Assembly: GCA_016195915.1 (NCBI GenBank)
Contig: JACPYS010000024.1
Coordinates: 1-56,944, forward strand
DNA: 56,944 nt
Source: Betaproteobacteria bacterium
GTDB taxonomy: Bacteria > Pseudomonadota > Gammaproteobacteria > Burkholderiales > SG8-39
Direction of reading: 5' to 3'
Translations under genes and position numbers: made by a program
Shown: positions 24,629-33,454 of the stretch, one piece after another
Layout: the number at the start of each line of letters is the position of its first letter
Numbering within the stretch: position 1 is the stretch's first letter
Notes under the pieces: generated by a model
Told to the model about the DNA's origin: nothing
The model's database searches: none
The model's input: only the letters and a program-made list of their open reading frames with translations

Positions 24629-26533
24629 TTACATAGATAATTCGATCCGTTCCCTGAATTGATCGAGCGCCTCCGGGTTCGCCAAGGCCTCGAGGTTCTT
24701 GACCGTCCGTCCGTGGACGACGTCCCGAACTGCCAGCTCGACGATCTTTCCGCTCTTGGTGCGTGGTATATCGTCCACCTGGACAATCCGGTCGGGCACG
24801 TGCCGCGGGGTGGTGTTCTTGCGGATCTGCTGCTTGATGCGCGCGGCGAGCGGATCGTCCAGCCGCACCCCCTCCTTGAGTTTCACGAACAGCACCACCC
24901 TGACGTCGTCCGGCTTCTCAGGCGGCCAATCCTGCCCGATGACGATCGATTCCAAGACTTCTTCCAACTGCTCGACCTGGCGGTAGATTTCCGCGGTGCC
25001 GATGCGCACGCCTCCCGGGTTCAAAACGGCGTCCGAGCGCCAGTAGATGATCATGCCGCCGTGCGGCGTGAACTCGCACCAGTCGCCGTGGCGCCATACA
25101 TTCGGGTACTTCTCGAAATACGCGGCGCGATACTTCGAGCCGTCGGCATCGTTCCAGAACGCGATCGGCATGGATGGAAAGGGTTTCGTGCAGACCAGTT
25201 CGCCCTTGCCGGAGGCGAGCCCCCTGCCCCATTCGTCGAACACCTCGACCTTCATGCCCAGCCCCGGCGCCTGGATCTCGCCGCGCCAGACCGGGCCGAT
25301 CGGATTGCCAAGGACGAAGCACGAAACGATATCCGTTCCGCCGGAGATCGAGGACAGGCAGACATCGGTCTTCACGTTGCGGTAGACGTAATCGAAACTC
25401 TCGGCGACGAGAGGCGAACCCGTGGAAAGAACCACGCGCAGCTGCTCGAGCCGGTGGCTCTCGCGAGGATTGAGGTTGATCTTCGCAATCGCATCGATGT
25501 ACTTCGCCGACGTGCCGAGATGGGTCATGCCTTCGGCGTCGGCGTAATCGAACAGCACACGGCCGCGGCCCGCGAACGGGGATCCGTCGAACAGCAGCAG
25601 CGCGGCTTCACTCGCCAGCCCGGACACGAGCCAGTTCCACATCATCCAGCCCAGCGTGGTGAAATAGAACAAGCGGTCGCCCGGTTTGAGGTCGGAGTGG
25701 AGCCGATGCTCTTTCAGGTGCTGCAGCAGCGTGCCCCCGGTGCCGTGCACGATGCACTTGGGCACGCCGGTGGTGCCGGAGGAATACAGGATGCAGAGCG
25801 GATGGTTGAACTCCACCCGCTCGAATGCGATTTCGCCGGGGCTGTGCGATTGGGCAAACTCTCCGATTCCTCCGGAATAGGACAGTTCGACGGACTTCAC
25901 CACACTGGGCAAGCTGGCAAGGATCTGGGCATTCTTTCCCTGCAGATCGAATTCCTTGCCGCCGTACAGGTAGCGGTCGGCGCAGAAGAAAACCTTCGGC
26001 GCGATCTGGCCGAAACGGTCGATGACGCCCTGAACGCCGAAATCCGGGGAACAGGAAGACCAGATTGCGCCGATGCTCGTCGTCGCGAGCATTGCCGCGA
26101 CGGATTCCGGCAGGTTCGGGAGGTAGCCGGCGACCCGGTCGCCCTTTTTCACGCCCATCGCCCGGAGCGCCTGGACCAGGCGGGAGACGTTCGCGTACAA
26201 CTCCTCACCACTGAGGCGCCGCTTTACGCGGTCTTCGCCCCAGAAAACGATCGCGTCTGTCTCGCCGCGCCTGCGCAGCAGATTCTCCGCAAAATTGAGC
26301 CTGCCATCCGGAAACCACGTCGCCCCGGGCATCCTGCCGCCGTCGACAAGCGCGCGATCACCCTTCGCACCGCGGACCTCGCAGAAATCCCAGACCAGAT
26401 TCCAGAATTCCTCGCCGCTTTCGACCGACCATCGATGCAATTGCGCCCAGTCGGGTTTGCCCGCGCGCTGCATGAACTTTGCAAGGAGGGTGCCCGCGGC
26501 GCGCTCGGGGGATGGCGACCAGAGCGCCGTCAC
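24629..26533 (-). CDS. Acetoacetyl-CoA synthetase (acetoacetate--CoA ligase)
   Basis: ATP-dependent activation of acetoacetate to acetoacetyl-CoA with AMP formation, cytosolic. The 634 residues are close to the family's usual 650. The AMP-binding P-loop is [17 protein letters not shown] near 260, later motifs are [28 protein letters not shown], and the hinge WRHGDWCEF with catalytic-lysine segment [16 protein letters not shown] near 595. GTG 26533 overlaps the thioesterase stop (GTGA). The C-terminus RERIELSM ends inside the AT-rich tract, so its last few residues may be replaced. It links ketone-body use to the adjacent acyl-CoA oxidation genes. Confidence 0.93.
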   Translation of the reverse strand: MTALWSPSPERAAGTLLAKFMQRAGKPDWAQLHRWSVESGEEFWNLVWDFCEVRGAKGDRALVDGGRMPGATWFPDGRLNFAENLLRRRGETDAIVFWGEDRVKRRLSGEELYANVSRLVQALRAMGVKKGDRVAGYLPNLPESVAAMLATTSIGAIWSSCSPDFGVQGVIDRFGQIAPKVFFCADRYLYGGKEFDLQGKNAQILASLPSVVKSVELSYSGGIGEFAQSHSPGEIAFERVEFNHPLCILYSSGTTGVPKCIVHGTGGTLLQHLKEHRLHSDLKPGDRLFYFTTLGWMMWNWLVSGLASEAALLLFDGSPFAGRGRVLFDYADAEGMTHLGTSAKYIDAIAKINLNPRESHRLEQLRVVLSTGSPLVAESFDYVYRNVKTDVCLSSISGGTDIVSCFVLGNPIGPVWRGEIQAPGLGMKVEVFDEWGRGLASGKGELVCTKPFPSMPIAFWNDADGSKYRAAYFEKYPNVWRHGDWCEFTPHGGMIIYWRSDAVLNPGGVRIGTAEIYRQVEQLEEVLESIVIGQDWPPEKPDDVRVVLFVKLKEGVRLDDPLAARIKQQIRKNTTPRHVPDRIVQVDDIPRTKSGKIVELAVRDVVHGRTVKNLEALANPEALDQFRERIELSM

Positions 26534-26949
26534 GCGCCTTCTCCCGTCAGCCGCGCACGTATCGCTTCCGGGATGCGCAGCGGTTTTTGCTTCGCGGTGT
26601 CGATGAACACCACCACCGCCGCACCGTCCGCATACAGGTGACGGTCACCTTCGAGGTGCATCTCGTAATACGTCGGCACGCTGGAACCGCCAGGCGGGCC
26701 GACGAACAGCTTCACTTCGACCGTACCCGGATACACCATCGGCCGCTTGTAGTTGCAGCTCGCGTTGGCGATCACGATGCCGGTGTCCTGCCACGCTTCC
26801 TGCTCGGGGATGAGCGCGTCGAACCAGCCGATGCGCGCCTGTTCCATGTAGCGGAAGTACATGGTGTTGTTGACATGCCCCATGGCGTCCATGTCGCCCC
26901 AGCGCAGGGGGATGCGCTCGAGGTGCGCCAGCCTTCGCTCCTTATCCAT
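26530..26949 (-). CDS. 4-hydroxybenzoyl-CoA thioesterase-type acyl-CoA thioesterase
   Basis: Hot-dog-fold protein of 139 residues. The diagnostic block [20 protein letters not shown] carries the catalytic Asp in the WGDMDxMGHVNN pattern of FcbC/YbgC-like enzymes, which hydrolyse short-chain or aromatic acyl-CoA thioesters. [18 protein letters not shown] follows as the second conserved strand region. It is the first gene before the acetoacetyl-CoA synthetase (four-base overlap) and is divergent from the ETF-quinone oxidoreductase with only 23 bp between start codons. Probable role: recycling CoA in the same acyl-CoA pathway. Confidence 0.9.
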   Translation of the reverse strand: MDKERRLAHLERIPLRWGDMDAMGHVNNTMYFRYMEQARIGWFDALIPEQEAWQDTGIVIANASCNYKRPMVYPGTVEVKLFVGPPGGSSVPTYYEMHLEGDRHLYADGAAVVVFIDTAKQKPLRIPEAIRARLTGEGA

Positions 26950-26972
26950 GGGCCGCGATTATAATCGTCGCC
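26950..26972. promoter_or_regulatory. Divergent promoter with palindromic -10 between thioesterase and ETF-QO genes
   Basis: The 23-bp gap contains the perfect palindrome GATTATAATC (26957-26966), giving a consensus TATAAT on both strands. The hexamers end 7 and 8 bases from the two start codons, so transcription would begin at or next to the ATGs. No canonical -35 is obvious. The spacing and layout echo the 23-bp gap between hutI and hutF. Confidence 0.45.
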
Positions 26973-28619
26973 ATGACACGAGAATCGATGGAATACGACG
27001 TCGTGATCGTGGGTGGCGGCCCCGCCGGGCTTGCCGCCGCGATCCGCCTCAAACAGCTTGCCGCAGGGAAAGGCCGCGAGGTGGGGGTGTGCCTGATCGA
27101 GAAAGGCTCGGAGATCGGCGCGCACATACTCTCCGGCGCGGTGATGGATCCGCGCGCGCTCGACGAACTTCTTCCGGACTGGAAGGCGAACGGCGCGCCG
27201 CTCACCTGCCCGGTCAGCGAAGACCGTTTTCTCATGCTGACGCAATCGGGCGCCTACAAGACCCCGAACTGGATGCTGCCCGGTTGCTTCAGGAACCACG
27301 GCAACTATGTCGTCAGCCTGGGTAGTGTCTGCCGCTGGCTGGGAACGCAGGCCGAGGCGCTCGGGGTAGAAATATTTCCGGGCTTCGCCGGCGCCGAGGT
27401 GCTCTGCAACACCGATGGCGCGGTGAAAGGCGTCTCCACGGGTGACATGGGTGTCAACCGCAAGGGCGAACACACCGAAGCGTTCCAGCCCGGCATCGAG
27501 TTGCTCGCGAAGTACACTTTTTTCGCAGAGGGCTGCCGCGGGCACCTCGGCAAACAACTGGAAGCGAAGTTCGATCTGCGCAAGGATGCCGACCCGCAGG
27601 TTTACGGCATCGGCCTGAAGGAACTTTGGGAAATCAAACCGGAGAAGCATCAGCCCGGGCTCGTGGTGCATACCGCAGGATGGCCGCTCGAACGCGACAC
27701 CTACGGAGGTTCGTTCATGTACCACGTGGACGGCAATCAGGTCGCCGTGGGCTTCGTCGTCGGTCTTGCCTACACCAATCCCTACCTCAGCCCCTACGAG
27801 GAATTCCAGCGCTACAAGACCCATCCGGCGATCCGTGGCTTCCTCGAAGGCGGCAAACGCATCGCCTACGGGGCGCGCGCCATTGCGGCGGGCGGAATTC
27901 AGTCCCTGCCCAAGTTCACTTTCCCGGGCGGATGCCTGCTCGGCGACGACGCAGGTTTCCTCAATGCATCGCGCATCAAGGGCAGCCATGCTGCCATCAA
28001 GTCCGGCATGCTCGCGGCCGAGGCCGCGTTCGATGCGCTCGGCGAGGAACGCTCCGGTGACGAACTCTCCGGTTACACGACAGGATTCGAGCAATCGTGG
28101 CTGTTCGATGAACTCTACCGGGCGCGCAATTTCAAGCCCTGGATGGCGAAAGGGCTGTACACCGGTTCGATCATGTTCGGCATCGACCAGATCGTGTTTG
28201 GCGGCAAGGCACCGTGGACGCTGCGGCACGCGCACGCGGATCACGACACACTGAAGAAGAAGATGGAAGCCGAGCCGATCGCGTATCCGAAACCCGACGG
28301 CGTAATCAGCTTCGACCGCCTGACCTCGGTGTCGTTTTCCAATACCAATCACGGCGAGGACCAGCCGATCCACCTTACGCTCAAAGACGCCTCGGTGCCG
28401 GTGAACGTCAATCTAGAACTCTACGACGCACCCGAGCAGCGCTACTGCCCCGCCGGCGTCTACGAGATCGTACGCGACGACGACGGCAACAACCCGCGCC
28501 TGCAGATCAATGCGCAGAACTGCGTGCACTGCAAGACCTGCGACATCAAGGACCCGACGCAAAACATCGTCTGGGTGGTGCCCGAAGGCGGCGGCGGGCC
28601 GAATTATCCCAACATGTGA
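26973..28619 (+). CDS. Electron transfer flavoprotein-ubiquinone oxidoreductase (ETF-QO)
   Basis: Membrane-associated FAD and 4Fe-4S enzyme that passes electrons from reduced ETF to ubiquinone, connecting acyl-CoA dehydrogenases to respiration. The 548 residues match the family. The FAD-binding motif YDVVIVGGGPAGLAAAIRL lies near the N-terminus. The C-terminal cluster ligands are CPAGVYE and NCVHCKTCDIKDP. ATG 26973 fits the leaderless promoter; ATG 26988, directly before the FAD motif, is an alternative start. ACAD, EtfA and EtfB genes lie within 6 kb on the opposite strand, so the complete electron chain is local. Confidence 0.96.
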   Translation: MTRESMEYDVVIVGGGPAGLAAAIRLKQLAAGKGREVGVCLIEKGSEIGAHILSGAVMDPRALDELLPDWKANGAPLTCPVSEDRFLMLTQSGAYKTPNWMLPGCFRNHGNYVVSLGSVCRWLGTQAEALGVEIFPGFAGAEVLCNTDGAVKGVSTGDMGVNRKGEHTEAFQPGIELLAKYTFFAEGCRGHLGKQLEAKFDLRKDADPQVYGIGLKELWEIKPEKHQPGLVVHTAGWPLERDTYGGSFMYHVDGNQVAVGFVVGLAYTNPYLSPYEEFQRYKTHPAIRGFLEGGKRIAYGARAIAAGGIQSLPKFTFPGGCLLGDDAGFLNASRIKGSHAAIKSGMLAAEAAFDALGEERSGDELSGYTTGFEQSWLFDELYRARNFKPWMAKGLYTGSIMFGIDQIVFGGKAPWTLRHAHADHDTLKKKMEAEPIAYPKPDGVISFDRLTSVSFSNTNHGEDQPIHLTLKDASVPVNVNLELYDAPEQRYCPAGVYEIVRDDDGNNPRLQINAQNCVHCKTCDIKDPTQNIVWVVPEGGGGPNYPNM

Positions 28620-28629
28620 TCGGCCTGAA

Positions 28630-29166
28630 TTGAATTTGAGCCTCGTTCCCGAAAAGTACGACGAGTCGTTCCAGCCTGTCATCGGCGCGCCCGTCACAAT
28701 GCGCCCCTTGCGGCCGGATGACCTCGACATCGAGACGGCGTTTGTCGAGGGGCTCTCACCCGAGACACGTTCGAACCGCCTGCTCGGCGGCGCGATCCGG
28801 ATCACGCGCGAATACATGGAACGGCTCACGCAAGTCAATTACGAGCGCGACATGGCGCTCGCGGCGACCGTGATGCTCGACGACCGGGAAACGCTGATCG
28901 GCGTCGCGCGATACGCGCTCGAAAAGGACGGCAAGTCCTGCGAGTTCGCGCTGGTGATCGCAGACGCCTGGCAGGGGCGTGGCATCGGCCATCGCATGCT
29001 CGGGAAACTCGTCGCCGTGGCGAAGACGCGCGGCCTGGAAACGATCTACGGCGACACGCTTGCGAGCAACCGCCCCTTGATCGAACTGGCGAAGAAACTA
29101 GGGTTCGCCCCTCAGCGCCATCCGGACGAAGCCTACCTCACGCGGGTCGTCCTCAAACTCGCATGA
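28630..29166 (+). CDS. GNAT family N-acetyltransferase
   Basis: Product of about 178 residues with one GNAT fold. The acetyl-CoA-binding region is VIADAWQGRGIGHRMLGKLV, and the following helix contains SNRPLIELAKKLGF. Similar domains form the C-terminus of protein lysine acetyltransferases of the Pat type, but no ADP-forming CoA-synthetase part is present here. The start is uncertain: TTG 28630 is used because it lies just after the ETF-QO stop; TTG 28636 or ATG 28699 are alternatives. The 3' end overlaps the YHS lipoprotein start by four bases. It may modulate the nearby acyl-CoA synthetases by lysine acylation; that is speculation. Confidence 0.8.
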   Translation: MNLSLVPEKYDESFQPVIGAPVTMRPLRPDDLDIETAFVEGLSPETRSNRLLGGAIRITREYMERLTQVNYERDMALAATVMLDDRETLIGVARYALEKDGKSCEFALVIADAWQGRGIGHRMLGKLVAVAKTRGLETIYGDTLASNRPLIELAKKLGFAPQRHPDEAYLTRVVLKLA

Positions 29167-29879
29167 AAGCGCTCGCCGTCATGCTTGCAGCCGCGGCCGC
29201 CCTCCTGCTTTCGGGCTGCGGCACGATCAATGCCACTGTCACGGATGCCGCGGGACGCGACCTGATGCTGCTCGGTCACGACCCGGTGTCGTACTTCGTG
29301 CACGGCAAGCCGCAGCGTGGCGATCCGGCGTTTCACGCCACCATCGACGGCAAGACGTACTACTTCGCGAGCGCGCAGCATCGCGCGTTGTTCCTTGCAG
29401 GGCCGCAGAAATACGAGCCGCAGTTCGGCGGGTTTTGCACCAACGGCGTCACCTACGGCGTCAAGCTGAGTTCCGATCCGACCGAGTTCGAAATCATCGA
29501 CGGCAAACTTTACATTTTCGGCGACGTGCTCGGCCACGAATACTGGCTGCTGGGACGCGAGGAGAACCTTCCCCATGCACATGAAATGTGGCACGAGGCA
29601 AAGGACGTCCCCTGGGTGCAGCAGACCATCAAGCGCGCCATCTTCAACCGCGTCCCGTGGTACCAATCGGGCCCCGGGCTGCGGCAGGAATGGGAGCGGC
29701 GTAATCCCGGCAAACAACTGGCCTACGATCCGGGGCGCAGCTGGTATACGTGGTTCGTAAAGTACCCTGGCTGGCGCGCGCGCGAAGGTCATATGCAGCC
29801 CGCGCTCGGCATTCCCGGCGTCGATTCCTGCCCGCCGGCGTGTGCGGGGGAATTCACCCGGCGGTTCGAACGGCCCTGA
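29163..29879 (+). CDS. YHS-domain lipoprotein
   Basis: Product of 238 residues with a lipoprotein signal (hydrophobic start and lipobox LLSGC at about residues 15-19), so probably anchored to a membrane facing the periplasm. A YHS domain follows: LLGHDPVSYFVHGKPQRG and YYFASAQHRALFLAGPQKY, then FGGFCTNGVTYG, a pattern often linked to metal binding. The C-terminal half is rich in Trp and has PGRSWYTWFVKYPGW; I do not recognise it. It overlaps the GNAT gene by four bases (ATGA) and converges on the acyl-CoA dehydrogenase gene with a six-base gap. Confidence 0.82.
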   Translation: MKALAVMLAAAAALLLSGCGTINATVTDAAGRDLMLLGHDPVSYFVHGKPQRGDPAFHATIDGKTYYFASAQHRALFLAGPQKYEPQFGGFCTNGVTYGVKLSSDPTEFEIIDGKLYIFGDVLGHEYWLLGREENLPHAHEMWHEAKDVPWVQQTIKRAIFNRVPWYQSGPGLRQEWERRNPGKQLAYDPGRSWYTWFVKYPGWRAREGHMQPALGIPGVDSCPPACAGEFTRRFERP

Positions 29880-29885
29880 GCGGCG

Positions 29886-31676
29886 TCAGGCGGCGAGGAA
29901 CTGCTCGTCAGCAATTTCGAGCGCACCGGCGCCGCCGGCCAGCACCGCGCTGCACAAACCGGAAGCCTGCGACAACACCTGATCGGCGAAGAAGCGTGCA
30001 CTGGCGATCTTCGCTTCGTAAAACAATTTGTCGCCACCGCCTTCCGCGATGCGCGTTTCCGCGATCAGCGCGGCGCGCGCCATCTGCCAACCGCCTGCGA
30101 CGATCCCCATCAACTTGAGAAATGTCACTGCCCCGGTCGAGGCCGCCTTGACGTCCTTGCCAAACGTCGCGAGCAGATAGTCGACAGATTCCGCCACTCC
30201 GGCGACCCCAGCCGCAAGTGCCTTGCGCACTTGCCCAATATCGGTGTGATTCGATTTCGCAAGCTCGGCGTCGAACTGCCGCAGATGCTGCAGCCAGGCC
30301 TTCACCGTTGCACCGCCTTCGCGCGCGATCTTGCGGCCGATCAGGTCGTTGGCCTGGATGCCGGTGGTGCCCTCGTAGATGGTGGTGATACGCGCGTCGC
30401 GCAGGTGCTGCGCCGCGCCGGTTTCCTCGATGAATCCCATGCCGCCGTGAACTTGTACTCCAAGCGAGGCAATCTCGATGCCGGTTTCGGTACTCCAACC
30501 CTTCACCACCGGGATCATCAGGTCGACGAACGCCTGGTTGCGCTGGCGCACCGCCTTGTCCGGATGGTGGATGGCGCCGTCGATCGCAGCGGCCACCACG
30601 TAGGCCAGCGCGCGCATCGCTTCAGTCTGCGTCTTCATCAGCATCAGCATGCGCCGCACATCGGGGTGGCGGATGATGGGCACCGCCTTCGAACCCTCGA
30701 CCAGGTCGCGGCCCTGCACGCGGTCTTTCGCATACGCCAGTGCGCGCTGGAACGCCCGCTCGGCGATCGCGACGCCTTCCAGCCCGACCGCGAAACGCGC
30801 CGCATTCATCATCACGAACATGTAGGCGAGGCCCCGGTTCTCCTCTCCCACCAGGTAGCCGATGGCATCCTCGAACACCATCACTGCGGTCGGGCTGGCA
30901 TGAATTCCCAGCTTGTGCTCGATCGAGGCGCACTTCGCGTTATTGCGCTCGCCGAGCGAGCCGTCCACATTCACCAGAAACTTCGGCACGATGAACAGCG
31001 AGATGCCCCTCACCCCCTCGGGCGCGTCCGGCGTGCGCGCCAGCACCAGGTGCACGATGTTCTCGGTCCAATCGTGCTCGCCGAAAGTGATGAAGATCTT
31101 CTGGCCGGAAATCCGATAGCGATCGCCCTCGCGCACGGCCTTGGCGCGCACCATTGCCAGGTCCGAGCCCGCCTGCGGCTCGGTGAGGTTCATCGTCCCG
31201 GTCCAGCTGCCATCGAACATCTTCGGCAAGAAGGTCTTCTTCAACTGCTCGGTGCCCGAGAGCAGCATCGCCTCGATCGCGCCCTGGGTGAGCATCGGGC
31301 AGAGCGAAAACGACATGTTGGCCGACGTGATCATTTCGGTCACCGGCGTCGAGACGAGCTTCGGCAACCCCTGCCCTCCCCATTCCGGATCGAGCGACAG
31401 CGCACTCCAGCCGCCTTCGCAATAAAGCCTGTAGGCTTCCTTGAATCCCGCGGGCGTGCGAACCTTGCCATCGTTCCAGACGGCGCCTTCCTGGTCACCC
31501 GAACGGTTGAGCGGATCGAGAACGCCGGTCGCAAACTTGCCGGCTTCCTCGAGAATCGCATCCACGGTGTCCGGTGTCGCATCTGCATAGCCCGGCAGTT
31601 TCGCAATCTCGCCCAAACCCGCAAGCTCGTTCAGCACGAAACGCATGTCCTTCAGAGGAGCTGTGTAGGCGCTCAT
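29886..31676 (-). CDS. Acyl-CoA dehydrogenase, long (DmdC-like) subfamily
   Basis: FAD-dependent acyl-CoA dehydrogenase of 596 residues, about 200 longer than classical members. It has the extra N-terminal region (YTAPLKDMRFVLNELAGL) and a C-terminal extension seen in 3-methylmercaptopropionyl-CoA dehydrogenase (DmdC)-like proteins. Core blocks: MNLTEPQAGSDLAMVRAKA, ISGQKIFITFGEHDWTENI and QVHGGMGFIEETGAAQHLRD, the last containing the catalytic-region glutamate. It ends a leftward unit with etfB and etfA (8-bp gap to etfA), so electrons go directly to the neighbouring ETF. True chain-length specificity cannot be read from sequence. Confidence 0.93.
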   Translation of the reverse strand: MSAYTAPLKDMRFVLNELAGLGEIAKLPGYADATPDTVDAILEEAGKFATGVLDPLNRSGDQEGAVWNDGKVRTPAGFKEAYRLYCEGGWSALSLDPEWGGQGLPKLVSTPVTEMITSANMSFSLCPMLTQGAIEAMLLSGTEQLKKTFLPKMFDGSWTGTMNLTEPQAGSDLAMVRAKAVREGDRYRISGQKIFITFGEHDWTENIVHLVLARTPDAPEGVRGISLFIVPKFLVNVDGSLGERNNAKCASIEHKLGIHASPTAVMVFEDAIGYLVGEENRGLAYMFVMMNAARFAVGLEGVAIAERAFQRALAYAKDRVQGRDLVEGSKAVPIIRHPDVRRMLMLMKTQTEAMRALAYVVAAAIDGAIHHPDKAVRQRNQAFVDLMIPVVKGWSTETGIEIASLGVQVHGGMGFIEETGAAQHLRDARITTIYEGTTGIQANDLIGRKIAREGGATVKAWLQHLRQFDAELAKSNHTDIGQVRKALAAGVAGVAESVDYLLATFGKDVKAASTGAVTFLKLMGIVAGGWQMARAALIAETRIAEGGGDKLFYEAKIASARFFADQVLSQASGLCSAVLAGGAGALEIADEQFLAA

Positions 31677-31683
31677 GCCTTCC

Positions 31684-32619
31684 TCACTTCTTCAGTTCTT
31701 CCACCAGCTGCGGCACCACCTTGAACAGATCGCCGACGATGCCGTAATCCGCCACGGAGAAGATCGGTGCCTCCTCGTCCTTGTTGATGGCAACGATCAC
31801 GCGGCTGTCCTTCATTCCGGCAAGGTGCTGGATCGCGCCGGAAATGCCGACCGCCACGTACAGATCCGGCGCCACGATCTTTCCCGTCTGCCCCACCTGC
31901 CAGTCATTTGGCACGAAGCCGGCATCCACTGCGGCGCGCGAGGCCCCCATCGCTGCGTTCAACTTGTCGGCGAGCGGCTCGAGGATCTTGAAGTTCTCGC
32001 CCGAACCCATGCCGCGCCCGCCCGACACCACGATCTTTGCAGCCGTGAGTTCAGGGCGCTCCGATTTCGAGACTTCCCGGCTGATGAATGCCGACAGACC
32101 GCTATCGGGCGGTGCGACAAGCGTCTCCAACACCGCGCTGCCGCCGGACGCCGCAACGGCATCGAAACCGGTGATGCGAACGGTGATGACCTTGATCGCA
32201 TCTTTCGACTGGACCGTGGCGAGTGCATTGCCCGCGTAGATCGGCCGCACGAACGTGTCGGGCGACTCAACCGCGATGATCTCAGAGATCTGCTGCGCGT
32301 CGAGCAGGGCGGCGATGCGCGGTGTCACATCCTTGCCGTTGGAAGTCGCCGGCGCGAGGATGTGCGAGTAGCGCTTCGCAATCGAAACCACCAGCGCGGA
32401 CACATTCTCGGCGAGGAATTCGCCCAGCTGCGGCGCATCGGAGTGCAGCACTTTCGCCACACCCTCGATCTGCGCTGCCGCCTTTGCAGCCGCCCCGCAG
32501 TTGTTGCCTGCGACGAGGACGTGGATCTCGCTGCCGATTTGTTTCGCCGCCGCGACCGTATTGCGAGTCGCGACCTTGAGGGTGCCGTGATCGTGTTCAG
32601 CAATAACAAGGATGGTCAT
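31684..32619 (-). CDS. etfA: Electron transfer flavoprotein alpha subunit
   Basis: FAD-binding ETF subunit of 311 residues. The C-terminal FAD domain is clear: [14 protein letters not shown] near 200, [20 protein letters not shown] near 225, and [20 protein letters not shown] near 265. The last one carries the family signature GISGAIQH. It pairs with EtfB to accept electrons from acyl-CoA dehydrogenases and deliver them to ETF-QO. Only one base separates it from the etfB stop. The acyl-CoA dehydrogenase gene follows. Confidence 0.97.
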   Translation of the reverse strand: MTILVIAEHDHGTLKVATRNTVAAAKQIGSEIHVLVAGNNCGAAAKAAAQIEGVAKVLHSDAPQLGEFLAENVSALVVSIAKRYSHILAPATSNGKDVTPRIAALLDAQQISEIIAVESPDTFVRPIYAGNALATVQSKDAIKVITVRITGFDAVAASGGSAVLETLVAPPDSGLSAFISREVSKSERPELTAAKIVVSGGRGMGSGENFKILEPLADKLNAAMGASRAAVDAGFVPNDWQVGQTGKIVAPDLYVAVGISGAIQHLAGMKDSRVIVAINKDEEAPIFSVADYGIVGDLFKVVPQLVEELKK

Positions 32620-32620
32620 G

Positions 32621-33370
32621 TCAGATCACCTTGGCTTCGTTGCGGAGTTTTTCGACCAGCGCCTTGGCGTCGGGCACCTTGACCCCGGCTTTTCGCTTGG
32701 GCGGATCCACCACCCTGAGTATCGACACGCGCGGCGCGACATCCACGCCGAGCGCATCGGGCTTCAGGTTCTCGAGAGGCTTCTTCTTCGCCTTCATGAT
32801 GTTGGGCAGGGTCACGTAGCGCGGTTCATTGAGCCGCAGGTCGGTGGTGATGATCGCAGGAAGCTTGAGCGACACCGTTTCGAGGCCGCCATCGACCTCG
32901 CGCGTGACCTGGGCCTTGCCATCGGCGACCTGCACCTTGGACGCGAACGTCGCCTGCGGCCAGTTGAGCAGCGCCGCAAGCATCTGCCCGGTCTGGTTCG
33001 AGTCGTCGTCGATCGCCTGCTTGCCGAGGATCACGAGCTGCGGATTCTCCTTCTGGCACACCGCCTTGAGCAGCTTGGCCACTGCGAGCGGCTGCAACGC
33101 GACGTCCGATTCGACCAGGATCGCGCGGTCGGCGCCGATCGCGAGCGCGGTGCGCAGGGTTTCCTGGCAGGCTGCGACGCCGCAGGACACGACCAGCACC
33201 TCGGTGACCACGCCAGCCTCCTTGAGCCGCATCGCCTCTTCGACTGCGATCTCGTCGAACGGATTCATGGACATCTTGACGTTGGCAGTCTCGACGCCGG
33301 TGCCGTCGGACTTGACGCGAACCTTGACGTTGTAATCGATGACGCGCTTGATGCTGACGAGGGCTTTCAT
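32621..33370 (-). CDS. etfB: Electron transfer flavoprotein beta subunit
   Basis: AMP-binding ETF subunit of 249 residues starting [36 protein letters not shown] near 37, [20 protein letters not shown] near 60 and [17 protein letters not shown] near 120 are family signatures. A TATAAT hexamer at 33405-33400 on the minus strand could serve as the -10 for this unit, although no good -35 is present. Gene order etfB, etfA, acyl-CoA dehydrogenase is typical of a dedicated acyl-CoA oxidation operon. Confidence 0.97.
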   Translation of the reverse strand: MKALVSIKRVIDYNVKVRVKSDGTGVETANVKMSMNPFDEIAVEEAMRLKEAGVVTEVLVVSCGVAACQETLRTALAIGADRAILVESDVALQPLAVAKLLKAVCQKENPQLVILGKQAIDDDSNQTGQMLAALLNWPQATFASKVQVADGKAQVTREVDGGLETVSLKLPAIITTDLRLNEPRYVTLPNIMKAKKKPLENLKPDALGVDVAPRVSILRVVDPPKRKAGVKVPDAKALVEKLRNEAKVI

Positions 33371-33406
33371 GAGCGGGAAGTGGTCGGAGGAAAGGGCGAA
33401 TTATAG

Positions 33407-33431
33407 CGCGCCGTCCTGCGCAGACGGCGCG
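33407..33431. terminator. GC-rich hairpin between acyl-CoA ligase and etfB
   Basis: CGCGCCGTC (33407-33415) and GACGGCGCG (33423-33431) are perfectly complementary around a seven-base loop. It follows the ligase gene's stop on the minus strand and precedes the probable -10 of etfB. Only three T/A bases adjoin it, so it may be a weak or Rho-assisted terminator. Confidence 0.4.
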
Positions 33432-33454
33432 TTTGAAACGCGTAGAGCAAGACC

